Origin: Daejeonella oryzae DSM 19973
GTDB taxonomy: Bacteria; Bacteroidota; Bacteroidia; Sphingobacteriales; Sphingobacteriaceae
DNA length: 64,000 nucleotides
Direction: 5' to 3'
Assembly: GCF_000422945.1 (NCBI RefSeq)
Contig: NZ_AUHA01000006.1
Span: forward strand, 1 to 64,000
Shown piece by piece: positions 38,124-46,442 of this stretch. The notes under the pieces are model-generated. The model did no database searches. It was not told the DNA's origin and worked only from the letters and a program-made list of their open reading frames with translations. The position numbers and the translations under genes were made by a program. Each line of letters begins with the position of its first letter. The stretch's first letter is position 1.

Positions 38124-39326
38124 TTAAGCCGCAGCCTCATCAAAAACATAGTCGATAGCCTCTGAAATTACTTTGCATGCTTCTATAATTTCAGTATCAG
38201 TAATAATTAATGGAGGCGCTAATCTTAAAGCAGTATCACAATGTAAAAACCAGTCGATGATTACTCCGTTTTCCACACATCTTTTACTGATGTTTTCTAC
38301 ATGCTCAAACGTGTCGAGTTGGATAGAGAGCATTAATCCTTTTCCTCTTATCTCTTTAATATGGCGATTTTGTAAATGTTTGCGGAACAGGTTCTCCTTT
38401 TCTTCAACCGAATTTATAAGATTTTCCTGAAGAATTACTTTGAGGGTTGCTAATCCGGCCGCACAGCTTACCGGATGTCCGCCGAAAGTAGTGATATGCC
38501 CAAGAATTGGATTATCCTTTAATACATCCATAATTCTTTTATCGGAAATGAAAGCACCAATGGGCATTCCACCGCCCATACCTTTCGCAAGCAATAAGAT
38601 ATCTGGAATGATGTTGAAATTTTCAAAGCCGAACAGCTTTCCGGTTCTTCCGAAACCGGTTTGAATTTCATCCAGTATCAAAAGGGTTCCGGTTTCATCG
38701 CAACGCTTGCGTAACGCCTGCATATAAGCTATATCCGGCACTCTTATTCCGGCTTCTCCCTGGATAGTTTCCATAATTACCGCCGCAGTTTTTTCAGTAA
38801 TTAATTCCAGTTCTTTGCTCTGATTAAAATTTATGAAACGAATACCGGGAAGTAAGGGGCGGTATTTTTGTTTATAATATTCATTACCCATTACACTTAA
38901 AGCACCTTGCGTACTTCCGTGATATGAATTATTAAAAGCAATGATCTCCCCTCTGTTGGTATAACATTTAGCGAGTTTCATAGCACCTTCTGTTGCTTCT
39001 GTTCCAGAGTTTACAAAATAAACCGAATTCAATTTTCCGGGTAATACACTGCAAATTTTCTCTGCAAATTTTATTTGAGGAGCCTGAATATATTCTCCGT
39101 AAACAGTTATATGTAAATATCGGTCCACCTGATCTTTGATGGCCTGCACGACTCGAGCATGCCTGTGGCCGATATTGCTTACCGCAAAGCCAGAAACAAG
39201 ATCCATGTACTTTTTGCCCTTCGTGTCATGTATGTAAATTCCCTGGGCGAAGTCAACTTCCAGAAGCCTGGGAAAGTTGGATGTTTGGGCCGTGTTCAGT
39301 AAAAATAACTGGCGATTTGTGATCAT
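38124..39326 (-). CDS. Class III pyridoxal-phosphate aminotransferase (acetylornithine/ornithine type)
   Basis: A 400-residue PLP-dependent aminotransferase. The PLP lysine is in LLAKGMGGGMPIGAF; the phosphate-binding region has NSGTEATEGAMKLAK and the aspartate of LILDEIQTGFGRTGKLF. It resembles ArgD and 4-aminobutyrate-type enzymes; substrate choice cannot be read. ATG at 39326 is used because the codon that opens the frame two residues earlier is TTG. A terminator hairpin ends only 15 bp upstream, so it needs its own promoter or a readthrough mechanism. Confidence 0.85.
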   Translation of the reverse strand: MITNRQLFLLNTAQTSNFPRLLEVDFAQGIYIHDTKGKKYMDLVSGFAVSNIGHRHARVVQAIKDQVDRYLHITVYGEYIQAPQIKFAEKICSVLPGKLNSVYFVNSGTEATEGAMKLAKCYTNRGEIIAFNNSYHGSTQGALSVMGNEYYKQKYRPLLPGIRFINFNQSKELELITEKTAAVIMETIQGEAGIRVPDIAYMQALRKRCDETGTLLILDEIQTGFGRTGKLFGFENFNIIPDILLLAKGMGGGMPIGAFISDKRIMDVLKDNPILGHITTFGGHPVSCAAGLATLKVILQENLINSVEEKENLFRKHLQNRHIKEIRGKGLMLSIQLDTFEHVENISKRCVENGVIIDWFLHCDTALRLAPPLIITDTEIIEACKVISEAIDYVFDEAAA

Positions 39327-39340
39327 TTTCAAAAATAAGA

Positions 39341-39367
39341 AAGGCTTTCAGGTTTAACCTGAAAGCC
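39341..39367 (-). terminator. Terminator after the small periplasmic gene
   Basis: AGGCTTTCAGGT and ACCTGAAAGCCT form a perfect 12-bp stem with a 3-nt loop, read on the minus strand and followed by TCTTATTTTTG. It closes the ECF sigma unit 26 bp after the stop of the last gene. Confidence 0.75.
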
Positions 39368-39393
39368 TGTATTTAACCTGACTATTTTAGTAA

Positions 39394-39810
39394 TTAATTT
39401 TTTCTCCGTTCTTTCAGCTCCTTAATCAGATGTTCCCTGAATTCTCGTTCTGCACGATAAAGTTGTAAAACTTTTTCTGACGGAATTACTTTTGAAAATT
39501 CCTGCTTATACTTTTTGCGGATATCCAGCAAACGGCCTTCAAATTCCAGTTCACTATTTAAAACGTCATCTGCATTATTATCCTGATTGCTTTTGGCTTG
39601 CTTTTTAAGTTTCAGCAATCCGTACACCTCTTTCTGATAATTGTTATAAACAGGCCAGAATTTTTCAGCTTCCTCGGTATTCAGATCAAGTTTTTGTGTG
39701 ATAAAAGCAACTTTTACAGCTTCAATTTGCTGCGAGCGATTTTGAGGTGATTGAGCCTGCGCTGATGAAAACATTGCAAAACCAATCAATAAACTCCAAA
39801 TCCATTTCAT
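39394..39810 (-). CDS. Small periplasmic protein of the ECF sigma unit
   Basis: A 138-residue secreted protein with a signal peptide ending SSAQAQ. The mature part is mostly helical and charged (LDLNTEEAEKFWPVYNNYQKEVYGLLKLKKQ), a layout like the Spy/CpxP/LTXXQ family of periplasmic stress proteins, and the EEAEKFWPVYNNYQ motif is common in Bacteroidota genes next to ECF sigma factors. It lies 14 bp after the membrane protein gene, the last of three. A stress-sensing or chaperone role is inference. Confidence 0.78.
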   Translation of the reverse strand: MKWIWSLLIGFAMFSSAQAQSPQNRSQQIEAVKVAFITQKLDLNTEEAEKFWPVYNNYQKEVYGLLKLKKQAKSNQDNNADDVLNSELEFEGRLLDIRKKYKQEFSKVIPSEKVLQLYRAEREFREHLIKELKERRKN

Positions 39811-39823
39811 AATTTATTATAAT

Positions 39824-40456
39824 TTATAAGGTGGTATTAATATAAAACTCCAGATCCTCGGGAGAAATTTCTTTATTTAATTCTGCCAGATCTACGTTCT
39901 GTCCTAAATTTTCAAGAATTGCAGGAGTATCTCCCTCGTCAGTATGGACTTGCAGATAATTGATAATTTCCTGTTCTGGAACTTTCCCCAATTGCTTGTC
40001 TAAATTAGGAGACTGATTTAGATTTAAAAATGCGACAAAACCTATTACCGCAGTAATTGAGGCGGCAGCTGCATATTTGGCCCAGGCCGGAAATAATTTT
40101 CTGACTTTAACAGGAGATTTCCCCGCTGATTCATCCATCCTGGAAATAATATTATGATTCAGGCTTTCAAAATATCCGTCCGGAACTGCAAACCCGCCAT
40201 TATTTACATCCTGTTTAAGAGATTCTAAAGTAATTCTTGATTTGATGTTTTCTGAAAGCAAGTCAAAATAATTCTCGGGGATTTGAAATTCTTCCTCAAT
40301 ATCAAAACGGGAATTCTCAATTGTTATCCTCGCTTTAATAAGCTCAGCTGTATTCTTAAAATAATTTTCAGGTACAGAAAATGGATTTGAATTCCTGATT
40401 GCCGAAAGGGCAGGAACTTCATTTTTCCATTCATTCTCTGTATTGTCTAAATCCAT
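39824..40456 (-). CDS. Membrane-anchored putative anti-sigma protein with three FxxPxxYF repeats
   Basis: A 210-residue protein. Residues about 1-120 are cytoplasmic and carry three repeats about 31 residues apart: FSVPENYF (26-33), FQIPENYF (57-64) and FAVPDGYF (89-96), each followed by a helix ending I-x-x-R-(I/M). One transmembrane segment spans about 127-145 (KYAAAASITAVIGFVAFLNL), and about 65 residues lie outside the membrane. No zinc anti-sigma (H-x3-C-x2-C) motif is visible. The position directly after an ECF sigma gene (31-bp gap) suggests an anti-sigma role; this is inferred from context. Confidence 0.7.
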   Translation of the reverse strand: MDLDNTENEWKNEVPALSAIRNSNPFSVPENYFKNTAELIKARITIENSRFDIEEEFQIPENYFDLLSENIKSRITLESLKQDVNNGGFAVPDGYFESLNHNIISRMDESAGKSPVKVRKLFPAWAKYAAAASITAVIGFVAFLNLNQSPNLDKQLGKVPEQEIINYLQVHTDEGDTPAILENLGQNVDLAELNKEISPEDLEFYINTTL

Positions 40457-40487
40457 AGTGTTTAAGATACAATTATTGCAAAAAGGT

Positions 40488-41042
40488 TTAATCGGTATTT
40501 AGGAGATAATGCTCTATTTTCTTAACTGCCAGGTGGAATGATGCTTTGAGGGCGCCTACGCTGGTTCCTAAGATTGAAGATATTTCCTCATATTTCAGAT
40601 CATCAAAATATTTCATGTTAAATACCAAACGCTGTTTTTGAGGAAGAGTTAAGAGCGCTTTTTGAAGTTTCATCTGCGCTTTATCGCCGTCAAAATAAGA
40701 CGAATCGGCAAGAGTATCGGCAAGATTTAAACCGTCCTGATCCAGATCAAGTGATATATTATTCTTTAATTTTTTGCGATTCAAAAAGGTGATGCTCTCG
40801 TTAGAAGCAATCCTGTAAAGCCATGTATATAACTGAGAATCATTTCTGAAATTAGCCAGGTTTTTCCAAACCTTAATAAAAACATCCTGCACAAGATCAT
40901 CCGCATCATCGTGATTTATAACTAAACGCCGGATGTGCCAGTAAATTTTTTGCTGGTATTTATTTAATAATAAGTTGAAAGCCTCTTCACGGGTTTTTTC
41001 CTGAGCAAACTTTTCAAGAATTTCTGAATCTTCTATATTCAT
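40488..41042 (-). CDS. ECF-type RNA polymerase sigma factor
   Basis: A 184-residue sigma-70 family protein with only regions 2 and 4. Region 2 shows DDADDLVQDVFIKVWKNL and TWLYRIASNESITFLNRKK; region 4 shows LPQKQRLVFNMKYFDDLKYEEISSILGTSVGALKASFHLAVKKI. It is followed by a membrane protein and a small periplasmic protein, the usual Bacteroidota ECF arrangement. It begins 37 bp after the transketolase C-subunit gene and could share its transcript or use a promoter in that gap. The regulon is unknown. Confidence 0.93.
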   Translation of the reverse strand: MNIEDSEILEKFAQEKTREEAFNLLLNKYQQKIYWHIRRLVINHDDADDLVQDVFIKVWKNLANFRNDSQLYTWLYRIASNESITFLNRKKLKNNISLDLDQDGLNLADTLADSSYFDGDKAQMKLQKALLTLPQKQRLVFNMKYFDDLKYEEISSILGTSVGALKASFHLAVKKIEHYLLNTD

Positions 41043-41048
41043 ATATTT

Positions 41049-41079
41049 AGCTGCAGCTTGTCTTTAGCTTCCAGCTAAA
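41049..41079. promoter_or_regulatory. Inverted repeats between the transketolase and sigma genes
   Basis: TTTAGCT (41063-41069) and AGCTAAA (41073-41079) form a 7-bp stem with a TCC loop, and AGCTGCAGCT (41049-41058) is a perfect 10-bp palindrome next to the sigma start. Either could be an mRNA hairpin or a binding site. Confidence 0.35.
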
Positions 41080-42042
41080 TTATTTACCTGTTTTACGATT
41101 AATTGCTTTCTGTGCAGCCTTTATAATATCACCGCTTTCTAAACCATATTTTTCCATTAACTGGTCTGGAGTTCCGCTTTCACCAAAGCTATCATCAACA
41201 GCAACATATTCTTGCGGAGCCGGATTGTTTCTTGCTAAAACCTGTGCAACGCTATCACCTAAACCTCCTAAACGATTGTGTTCTTCGGCTGTAACTACGC
41301 AACCAGTTTTTGCAACTGAATCCAGGATCGCTTTTTCATCTAATGGTTTAATGGTGTGTATATTTATAACCTCTGCATTAATTCCCATTTCTGCTAATTT
41401 TTCAGCAGCTTCAATAGCTTTCCAAACCAGGTGGCCTGTAGCTATAATACTTACATCGGTCCCTTCGTTTACCATCCAGGCTTTGCCGATTTCAAATTTT
41501 TGATCCGGATCGGTAAAAACAGGAACACTTGGCCTTCCGAAGCGTAAATAAACCGGGCCTTCGTATTCTGCGATTGCCATCGTTGCCGCTTTGGTTTGGT
41601 TGTAATCGCAAGGATTAATAACTGTCATGCCGGGAAGCATTTTCATTAATCCGATATCTTCTAAAATTTGATGGGTTGCCCCGTCTTCGCCTAATGTTAA
41701 ACCGGCGTGTGAAGCACAGATTTTCACATTTTTATTGGAGTAAGCAATTGACTGACGAATCTGATCATATACTCTGCCGGTAGAAAAATTTGCAAAAGTT
41801 CCTGTAAAAGGAATTTTGCCGCCGATGGTCATACCTGCAGCAATTCCCATCATGTTTGCCTCAGCGATACCTACCTGAAAAAATCGATCAGGAAACTCAT
41901 TTTTAAAAGCATCCATTTTTAACGAGCCGATAAGATCAGCACAAAGTGCTACCACTTCTTTATTCTTTTTTCCGGCTTCTAATAAACCGGCACCAAAGCC
42001 AGAACGAGTATCTTTTTTTTCGGTATATGTATATTTTTTCAT
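41080..42042 (-). CDS. Transketolase, C-terminal subunit
   Basis: A 320-residue pyrimidine-binding plus C-terminal domain half of transketolase. It begins [21 protein letters not shown] and carries [27 protein letters not shown], the [18 protein letters not shown] segment, and [14 protein letters not shown] with the conserved thiamine-binding Glu. A C-terminal domain with [20 protein letters not shown] follows. The partner gene for the N-terminal half lies 164 bp upstream on the same strand. Together they move two-carbon units in the pentose phosphate pathway. Confidence 0.93.
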   Translation of the reverse strand: MKKYTYTEKKDTRSGFGAGLLEAGKKNKEVVALCADLIGSLKMDAFKNEFPDRFFQVGIAEANMMGIAAGMTIGGKIPFTGTFANFSTGRVYDQIRQSIAYSNKNVKICASHAGLTLGEDGATHQILEDIGLMKMLPGMTVINPCDYNQTKAATMAIAEYEGPVYLRFGRPSVPVFTDPDQKFEIGKAWMVNEGTDVSIIATGHLVWKAIEAAEKLAEMGINAEVINIHTIKPLDEKAILDSVAKTGCVVTAEEHNRLGGLGDSVAQVLARNNPAPQEYVAVDDSFGESGTPDQLMEKYGLESGDIIKAAQKAINRKTGK

Positions 42043-42156
42043 CAGTTTCTTTTTTAGCGTTGAAGCAAGTTCCGTAAAGTCCGTTAATTATTTTATTATC
42101 GGCTTGGAAAATCCATCGGAGTATTAACAGTTATAATTCGTCAGTTGTAATATATA

Positions 42157-42199
42157 AATCAGCCTGATACGGAAATCAATATTCATATTGAGGCTGATT
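42157..42199 (-). terminator. Stem-loop between the two transketolase genes
   Basis: AATCAGCCT and AGGCTGATT (9-bp arms) enclose an inner CAATAT/ATATTG hairpin, just after the stop of the N-terminal subunit gene. It could be a partial terminator or a processing site that sets the ratio of the two subunits. A T run is weak. Confidence 0.45.
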
Positions 42200-42206
42200 A
42201 AACTAA

Positions 42207-43052
42207 TCAATAATCTTCTTTAGTATCTTTTAGTTGAAGTAAGGCAGCAGCTAACTGCTCATCATTAGGAGCAATGCCATGCCATTTATGTGAGTGCATC
42301 ATGAAATCAATTCCATTACCCATTACGGTTTGCATCAAAATTAATATCGGTTTTCCTTTACCTGTTTTTGATTTGGCTAATTCCAGAACGCGTAATACAT
42401 CCTGCATATCATTCCCGTTCATTTCAAGAACATCCCATCCGAACGCTTCCCACTTGGCACGTAAATTACCTAATGAAAGTACGTTCTCTGTAGAACCGTC
42501 AATTTGCTGCCCATTAACATCAATGGTTGAAATCAGGTTATCAACTTTATTATGCGGAGCATACATTGCCGCTTCCCAGATCTGACCTTCCTGTAATTCG
42601 CCATCTCCGTGAAGTGTATAAACCAGGTTGGGATCGTTGTTTAATTTTTTAGTAATTGCCGCTCCGATAGCCACAGAAAGACCTTGTCCTAAAGATCCGG
42701 AAGCAATACGAATTCCAGGTAAATGCTCATGCGTAGTAGGATGACCCTGCAAGCGTGTATTTAATTTACGGAAAGTAGCAAGTTCTTCCACTTCAAAATA
42801 TCCTGAACGGGCTAAAACACTATACCATACCGGAGAAATGTGACCGTTTGATAGAAAAAATAAATCCTCATTTTTCCCATTCATCTGGAAGTCCGAATTA
42901 TGTTTCATCACCTGAAAGTATAAAGCCACAAAGAAATCTGCACATCCTAATGAACCTCCGGGATGCCCCGATTGGCTTCCATGAACCATTCTTACAATAT
43001 CTCGCCTAACCTGAGTGGCGATGCCCTCTAACTTATTTAAATCTGGAGTCAT
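42207..43052 (-). CDS. Transketolase, N-terminal subunit
   Basis: A 281-residue thiamine-diphosphate-binding half of transketolase. It contains HGSQSGHPGGSLGCADFFVALYF, LSNGHISPVWYSVLA, and the ThDP-binding motif GDGELQEGQIWEAAMYAPHNKVDNLI with GDG and the later Asn residue. Works with the C-terminal subunit encoded next on the same strand. The 164-bp gap between them holds a stem-loop. The split form is usual in Bacteroidota and several archaea. Confidence 0.93.
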   Translation of the reverse strand: MTPDLNKLEGIATQVRRDIVRMVHGSQSGHPGGSLGCADFFVALYFQVMKHNSDFQMNGKNEDLFFLSNGHISPVWYSVLARSGYFEVEELATFRKLNTRLQGHPTTHEHLPGIRIASGSLGQGLSVAIGAAITKKLNNDPNLVYTLHGDGELQEGQIWEAAMYAPHNKVDNLISTIDVNGQQIDGSTENVLSLGNLRAKWEAFGWDVLEMNGNDMQDVLRVLELAKSKTGKGKPILILMQTVMGNGIDFMMHSHKWHGIAPNDEQLAAALLQLKDTKEDY

Positions 43053-43217
43053 AATCTAACGCTTTACGCGGCGCTAAATTAGCCAATTTGTTGAATAAGC
43101 GGGATTTTCTGTTTAAAAGAAATCAACAGTAAATGTGGATAAGTTGTAACTATAATAGGTTGTCAACGTAAAAAAATAGATTTATTGTGACAAAAAATTT
43201 TTAGCATACAATTAATA

Positions 43218-43236
43218 TGGTAATATTGTTTTACCA
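43218..43236. promoter_or_regulatory. Inverted repeat in the collagen-like operon promoter region
   Basis: TGGTAA (43218-43223) and TTACCA (43231-43236) flank a 7-bp centre that overlaps the -7-like element TAATATTG (43221-43228, one mismatch to TAnnTTTG). It lies 24 bp before the ATG of the first gene. A regulator binding here would block the promoter; this is inference. Confidence 0.35.
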
Positions 43237-43259
43237 AAAATAAACTCAATAGCATTTTT

Positions 43260-45230
43260 ATGAAAAAAAAATTACTTAAAGCCTTATGGTTTAAAAAACT
43301 TTTAATAAAATCATCACTCTTTCTGGTTCTTATTTCGTTGTGTTTTCAGAAAGATTTATCAGCTCAAACCGGATCAGTGGGAATCGGTACAGAAACACCC
43401 AATAGTAAATCCATTCTGGATGTAGTTTCTACAAATAAAGGAGTATTAGTTCCACGACTAACATTAGCTCAAAGAGATGCCTTGCAGGCTGACGGAGTTT
43501 CAAATACCGCTATCAATGGTTTATTAATATATAACTCTACTGCCAATCGTTTTAATTTCTGGCTTACAAATAAGTGGTACGATTTGTCTGATGGACCAAT
43601 GGGACCTCAGGGTTTAAAAGGTGATAAAGGAGATATTGGTGTGACCGGATCTATTGGTTTAACGGGTCTTCAGGGAATTCAGGGAATAAAAGGTGATCAG
43701 GGTGATGTTGGTGCAACGGGTCCGATTGGTTTAACCGGCCCACAAGGTGCTCAGGGTATTCAGGGAATTAAAGGCGACAAAGGTGATCAGGGTGATGTTG
43801 GTGCAACAGGTCCAATCGGCTTAACAGGTCCACAAGGAATTCAGGGAATTAAAGGTGATCAGGGAGAAGTTGGTGCAACCGGTCCCATTGGTTTAACCGG
43901 CCCACAAGGTGCTCAGGGAATACAGGGAGTTAAAGGCGACAAAGGTGATCAGGGTGATGTTGGTGCAACAGGTCCAATCGGCTTAACCGGTCCTCAGGGA
44001 ATTCAGGGAATTAAAGGTGACCAGGGAGATGTTGGTGCAACAGGTCCGATTGGTTTAACCGGCCCACAAGGTGCTCAGGGTATTCAGGGAATTAAAGGCG
44101 ACAAAGGTGATCAGGGTGATGTTGGTGCAACAGGTCCAATCGGCTTAACCGGTCCACAAGGAATTCAGGGAATTAAAGGTGATCAGGGAGAAGTTGGTGC
44201 AACCGGTCCCATTGGTTTAACCGGCCCGCAAGGTGCTCAGGGTATTCAGGGTTTAAAAGGAGATAAAGGTGATCAGGGTGATGTTGGTGCAACAGGTCCA
44301 ATCGGTTTAACCGGTCCTCAGGGAATTCAGGGAATAAAAGGTGACCAGGGAGAAGTTGGTGCAACTGGTCCGATTGGTTTAACCGGCCCGCAGGGTGCTC
44401 AGGGTATTCAGGGTTTAAAAGGAGATAAAGGTGATCAGGGTGATGTTGGTGCAACTGGCCCGATTGGCTTAACCGGTCCTCAAGGCCTTCAGGGTATTCA
44501 GGGATTAAAAGGAGATAAAGGTGATCAGGGTGATGTTGGAGCAACCGGCCCAATTGGTGCAACCGGACTTCAGGGACCCCAGGGTGATAAAGGAGATATA
44601 GGCTTAACCGGACCTCAGGGTGTTACGGGCAGCACTGGTCCCATTGGTCCTGCAGGTGCAACCGGCCCGGCTGGTCCTCAGGGAGCTGACGGAAATGTTG
44701 GTATACAAGGTCCTGTTGGCCCTGCTGGTCCTCAGGGAATTGCCGGTGCAGCCGGTGCTCAGGGTCCTGCCGGTCCTCAAGGTGCGCAAGGTGATACTAA
44801 TGGCTGGTTGAAAGTTGGTAATACAGCGACAATTCCGGGTACCGGAGTAGGACAGAATTATGTAGGTACTGCTGATCTACAGGATTTTGTATTGGCTTCT
44901 AACAGAAATGAACAACTTCGTTTACTTTCTTCAGGTGGAATCAGAATCGGGACAAATGGTACAGCTATCAATACAGTTATTAAAAATATCGCGGTAGCTG
45001 ATGTAAATTCAATTGCAGCCGGAACGTCAGGAACACAAACTTTTTCAATTGCAAATGCTCCTTTAACATCTGCTGTTAATGTAAGTCCGGGTACTGCTTT
45101 GCCAGATGGATTGATCATTTCGTATGCACGTGTTTCGGCAACCGGAACTGTTGAAGTGAAGTTTATGAATGTAAGCGGTTCTTCTATTGATTTACCATCA
45201 ATGAGTTTTTACATCACTGTAATTCAATAA
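43260..45230 (+). CDS. Collagen-like surface protein with tandem Gly-X-Y super-repeat
   Basis: A 656-residue secreted protein. The signal peptide ends near DLSAQ. Residues about 38-100 match a Bacteroidota N-terminal module ([19 protein letters not shown] and [15 protein letters not shown]) found on many surface and fibre proteins. Residues 112-512 are unbroken collagen Gly-X-Y triplets built from a 54-residue super-repeat. A C-terminal beta domain (about 514-656, ending [10 protein letters not shown]) may serve as the trimerisation head. No T9SS sorting signal is evident in it. It is the first gene of a four-gene operon; 2 bp separate it from the type B sorting gene. Confidence 0.88.
   Translation: MKKKLLKALWFKKLLIKSSLFLVLISLCFQKDLSAQTGSVGIGTETPNSKSILDVVSTNKGVLVPRLTLAQRDALQADGVSNTAINGLLIYNSTANRFNFWLTNKWYDLSDGPMGPQGLKGDKGDIGVTGSIGLTGLQGIQGIKGDQGDVGATGPIGLTGPQGAQGIQGIKGDKGDQGDVGATGPIGLTGPQGIQGIKGDQGEVGATGPIGLTGPQGAQGIQGVKGDKGDQGDVGATGPIGLTGPQGIQGIKGDQGDVGATGPIGLTGPQGAQGIQGIKGDKGDQGDVGATGPIGLTGPQGIQGIKGDQGEVGATGPIGLTGPQGAQGIQGLKGDKGDQGDVGATGPIGLTGPQGIQGIKGDQGEVGATGPIGLTGPQGAQGIQGLKGDKGDQGDVGATGPIGLTGPQGLQGIQGLKGDKGDQGDVGATGPIGATGLQGPQGDKGDIGLTGPQGVTGSTGPIGPAGATGPAGPQGADGNVGIQGPVGPAGPQGIAGAAGAQGPAGPQGAQGDTNGWLKVGNTATIPGTGVGQNYVGTADLQDFVLASNRNEQLRLLSSGGIRIGTNGTAINTVIKNIAVADVNSIAAGTSGTQTFSIANAPLTSAVNVSPGTALPDGLIISYARVSATGTVEVKFMNVSGSSIDLPSMSFYITVIQ
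43647..44546 (+). repeat. 162-bp collagen super-repeat array
   Basis: Five in-register units start at 43719, 43881, 44043, 44205 and 44367, each 162 bp (54 residues). Each unit is a 30-residue block beginning [16 protein letters not shown] plus a 24-residue block beginning [17 protein letters not shown] lone 24-residue block precedes the array at 43647, and in the last unit the second block is replaced by another 30-residue block. Copies are nearly identical in DNA, implying recent expansion or homogenisation. Confidence 0.9.
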
Positions 45231-45232
45231 TT

Positions 45233-46441
45233 ATGTTTAAGAAAACCCTTTTATTCCTCAGCTTGTGCTGGAGTTTTCCCTACATAAGTACTGCTCAGGT
45301 TGTAAATACAGGCGCTTTGATTTCTTTAGAAAGTAATTCTCTTTTATTTATAGAGCAGGATTATACGCACACCGGAGGTTCTATAATTAACCACGGTCTA
45401 ATAAAAATTAAAGGTAACTGGTATAACAATGATGCAGCATCCTCAGTTTTTGATCTCCGTTCTGAAACTCCGGTGGAGTTAAATGGCGCTGTTCAAACTA
45501 TCGGAGGTGCTTATAAAACTACCTTTCCGGGTCTTAGTTTAACAGGCACAGGAAATAAGATGATGCTTACCAATGCTGAAGTACTTTCGGTACTATCTTT
45601 AAATGATAAGGAGTTGGCTGCAGATCAGTTTTCGATAACTGTACTTAATTCAAAACCTGAAGCGGTAACACGTTCAACCGGATTTGTGAGTACAGGTAAA
45701 AAAGGAAAATTTATACGGGTTACCAAGGCTGCAGGGAATTATTTATTTCCAATGGGCTCATCTCAGAATTCAGCGGTTTTGTATCGTCCGCTGGTGTTTG
45801 AAGCTCAGGCTGCTACCGAAAACAGGTATGCTGTAACTTTTACCAAAGGTGATCCAACATTAAGTGGATATAATGTCAATAATAAGCGTCAGGATATTCA
45901 AAACGTTTTTGACAAATACCTTTATGTAATTGATCAGCCTGCCGGATCTTCAAATACATCAATTAAATTTCATCAGAATAGTATTGTTGATGGAGAATTT
46001 AAACAGCTTGTTAACTGGAGCCCATTTCAATTATGGGAAAAAGCAGGACCTTCTACTGCAACAGACGGCGGATTTGGTGATAATTTAAACCGGACTATTT
46101 CTTTCGTTTCTACAAAAACTATCAAAAATACTCCCTTTACATTTGCGAATACCACATCGGATGTAAATGATCCCTTATCATTTTTCAATGCATTTTCTCC
46201 GGATGGGGATGGTAAAAACGACAAGTGGATTGTAAATAATCTGGATCTGTTTCCGAATAACGATTTAACAATTTTTAACCGTTGGGGAGATGAAGTTTTT
46301 AGAACCAAAAGTTATTCTTCCTCAAAAGCATGGGATGGCGGTAATATGAATCCTGGAACTTACTTCTATGTTTTAAATGTAAACATAGATGGTACTACTA
46401 AATCTTACAAAGGTTTTATTACCATGCTAAAGAAAAATTAA
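45233..46441 (+). CDS. Gliding motility-associated C-terminal domain protein (T9SS type B substrate)
   Basis: A 402-residue secreted protein with a signal peptide ending YISTAQ. Residues about 25-315 form a beta-rich passenger domain with no named family. The C-terminal 85 residues are a typical type B T9SS sorting domain: FFNAFSPDGDGKNDKWIV, then LTIFNRWGDEVF, and finally SYKGFITMLKK. Such proteins need a PorP/SprF partner for export; the next gene encodes one, 1 bp away. It may anchor to or assemble with the collagen-like protein, which is inference. Confidence 0.9.
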   Translation: MFKKTLLFLSLCWSFPYISTAQVVNTGALISLESNSLLFIEQDYTHTGGSIINHGLIKIKGNWYNNDAASSVFDLRSETPVELNGAVQTIGGAYKTTFPGLSLTGTGNKMMLTNAEVLSVLSLNDKELAADQFSITVLNSKPEAVTRSTGFVSTGKKGKFIRVTKAAGNYLFPMGSSQNSAVLYRPLVFEAQAATENRYAVTFTKGDPTLSGYNVNNKRQDIQNVFDKYLYVIDQPAGSSNTSIKFHQNSIVDGEFKQLVNWSPFQLWEKAGPSTATDGGFGDNLNRTISFVSTKTIKNTPFTFANTTSDVNDPLSFFNAFSPDGDGKNDKWIVNNLDLFPNNDLTIFNRWGDEVFRTKSYSSSKAWDGGNMNPGTYFYVLNVNIDGTTKSYKGFITMLKKN

Positions 46442-46442
46442 T

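Noticed and set aside
44173-44562. Long minus-strand open frame within the collagen-like gene (His/Leu/Pro/Asp-rich)
   Set aside because: It mirrors the Gly-X-Y repeat on the other strand; periodic GC-rich codons keep the antisense frame open. No start signal or homology-like pattern.
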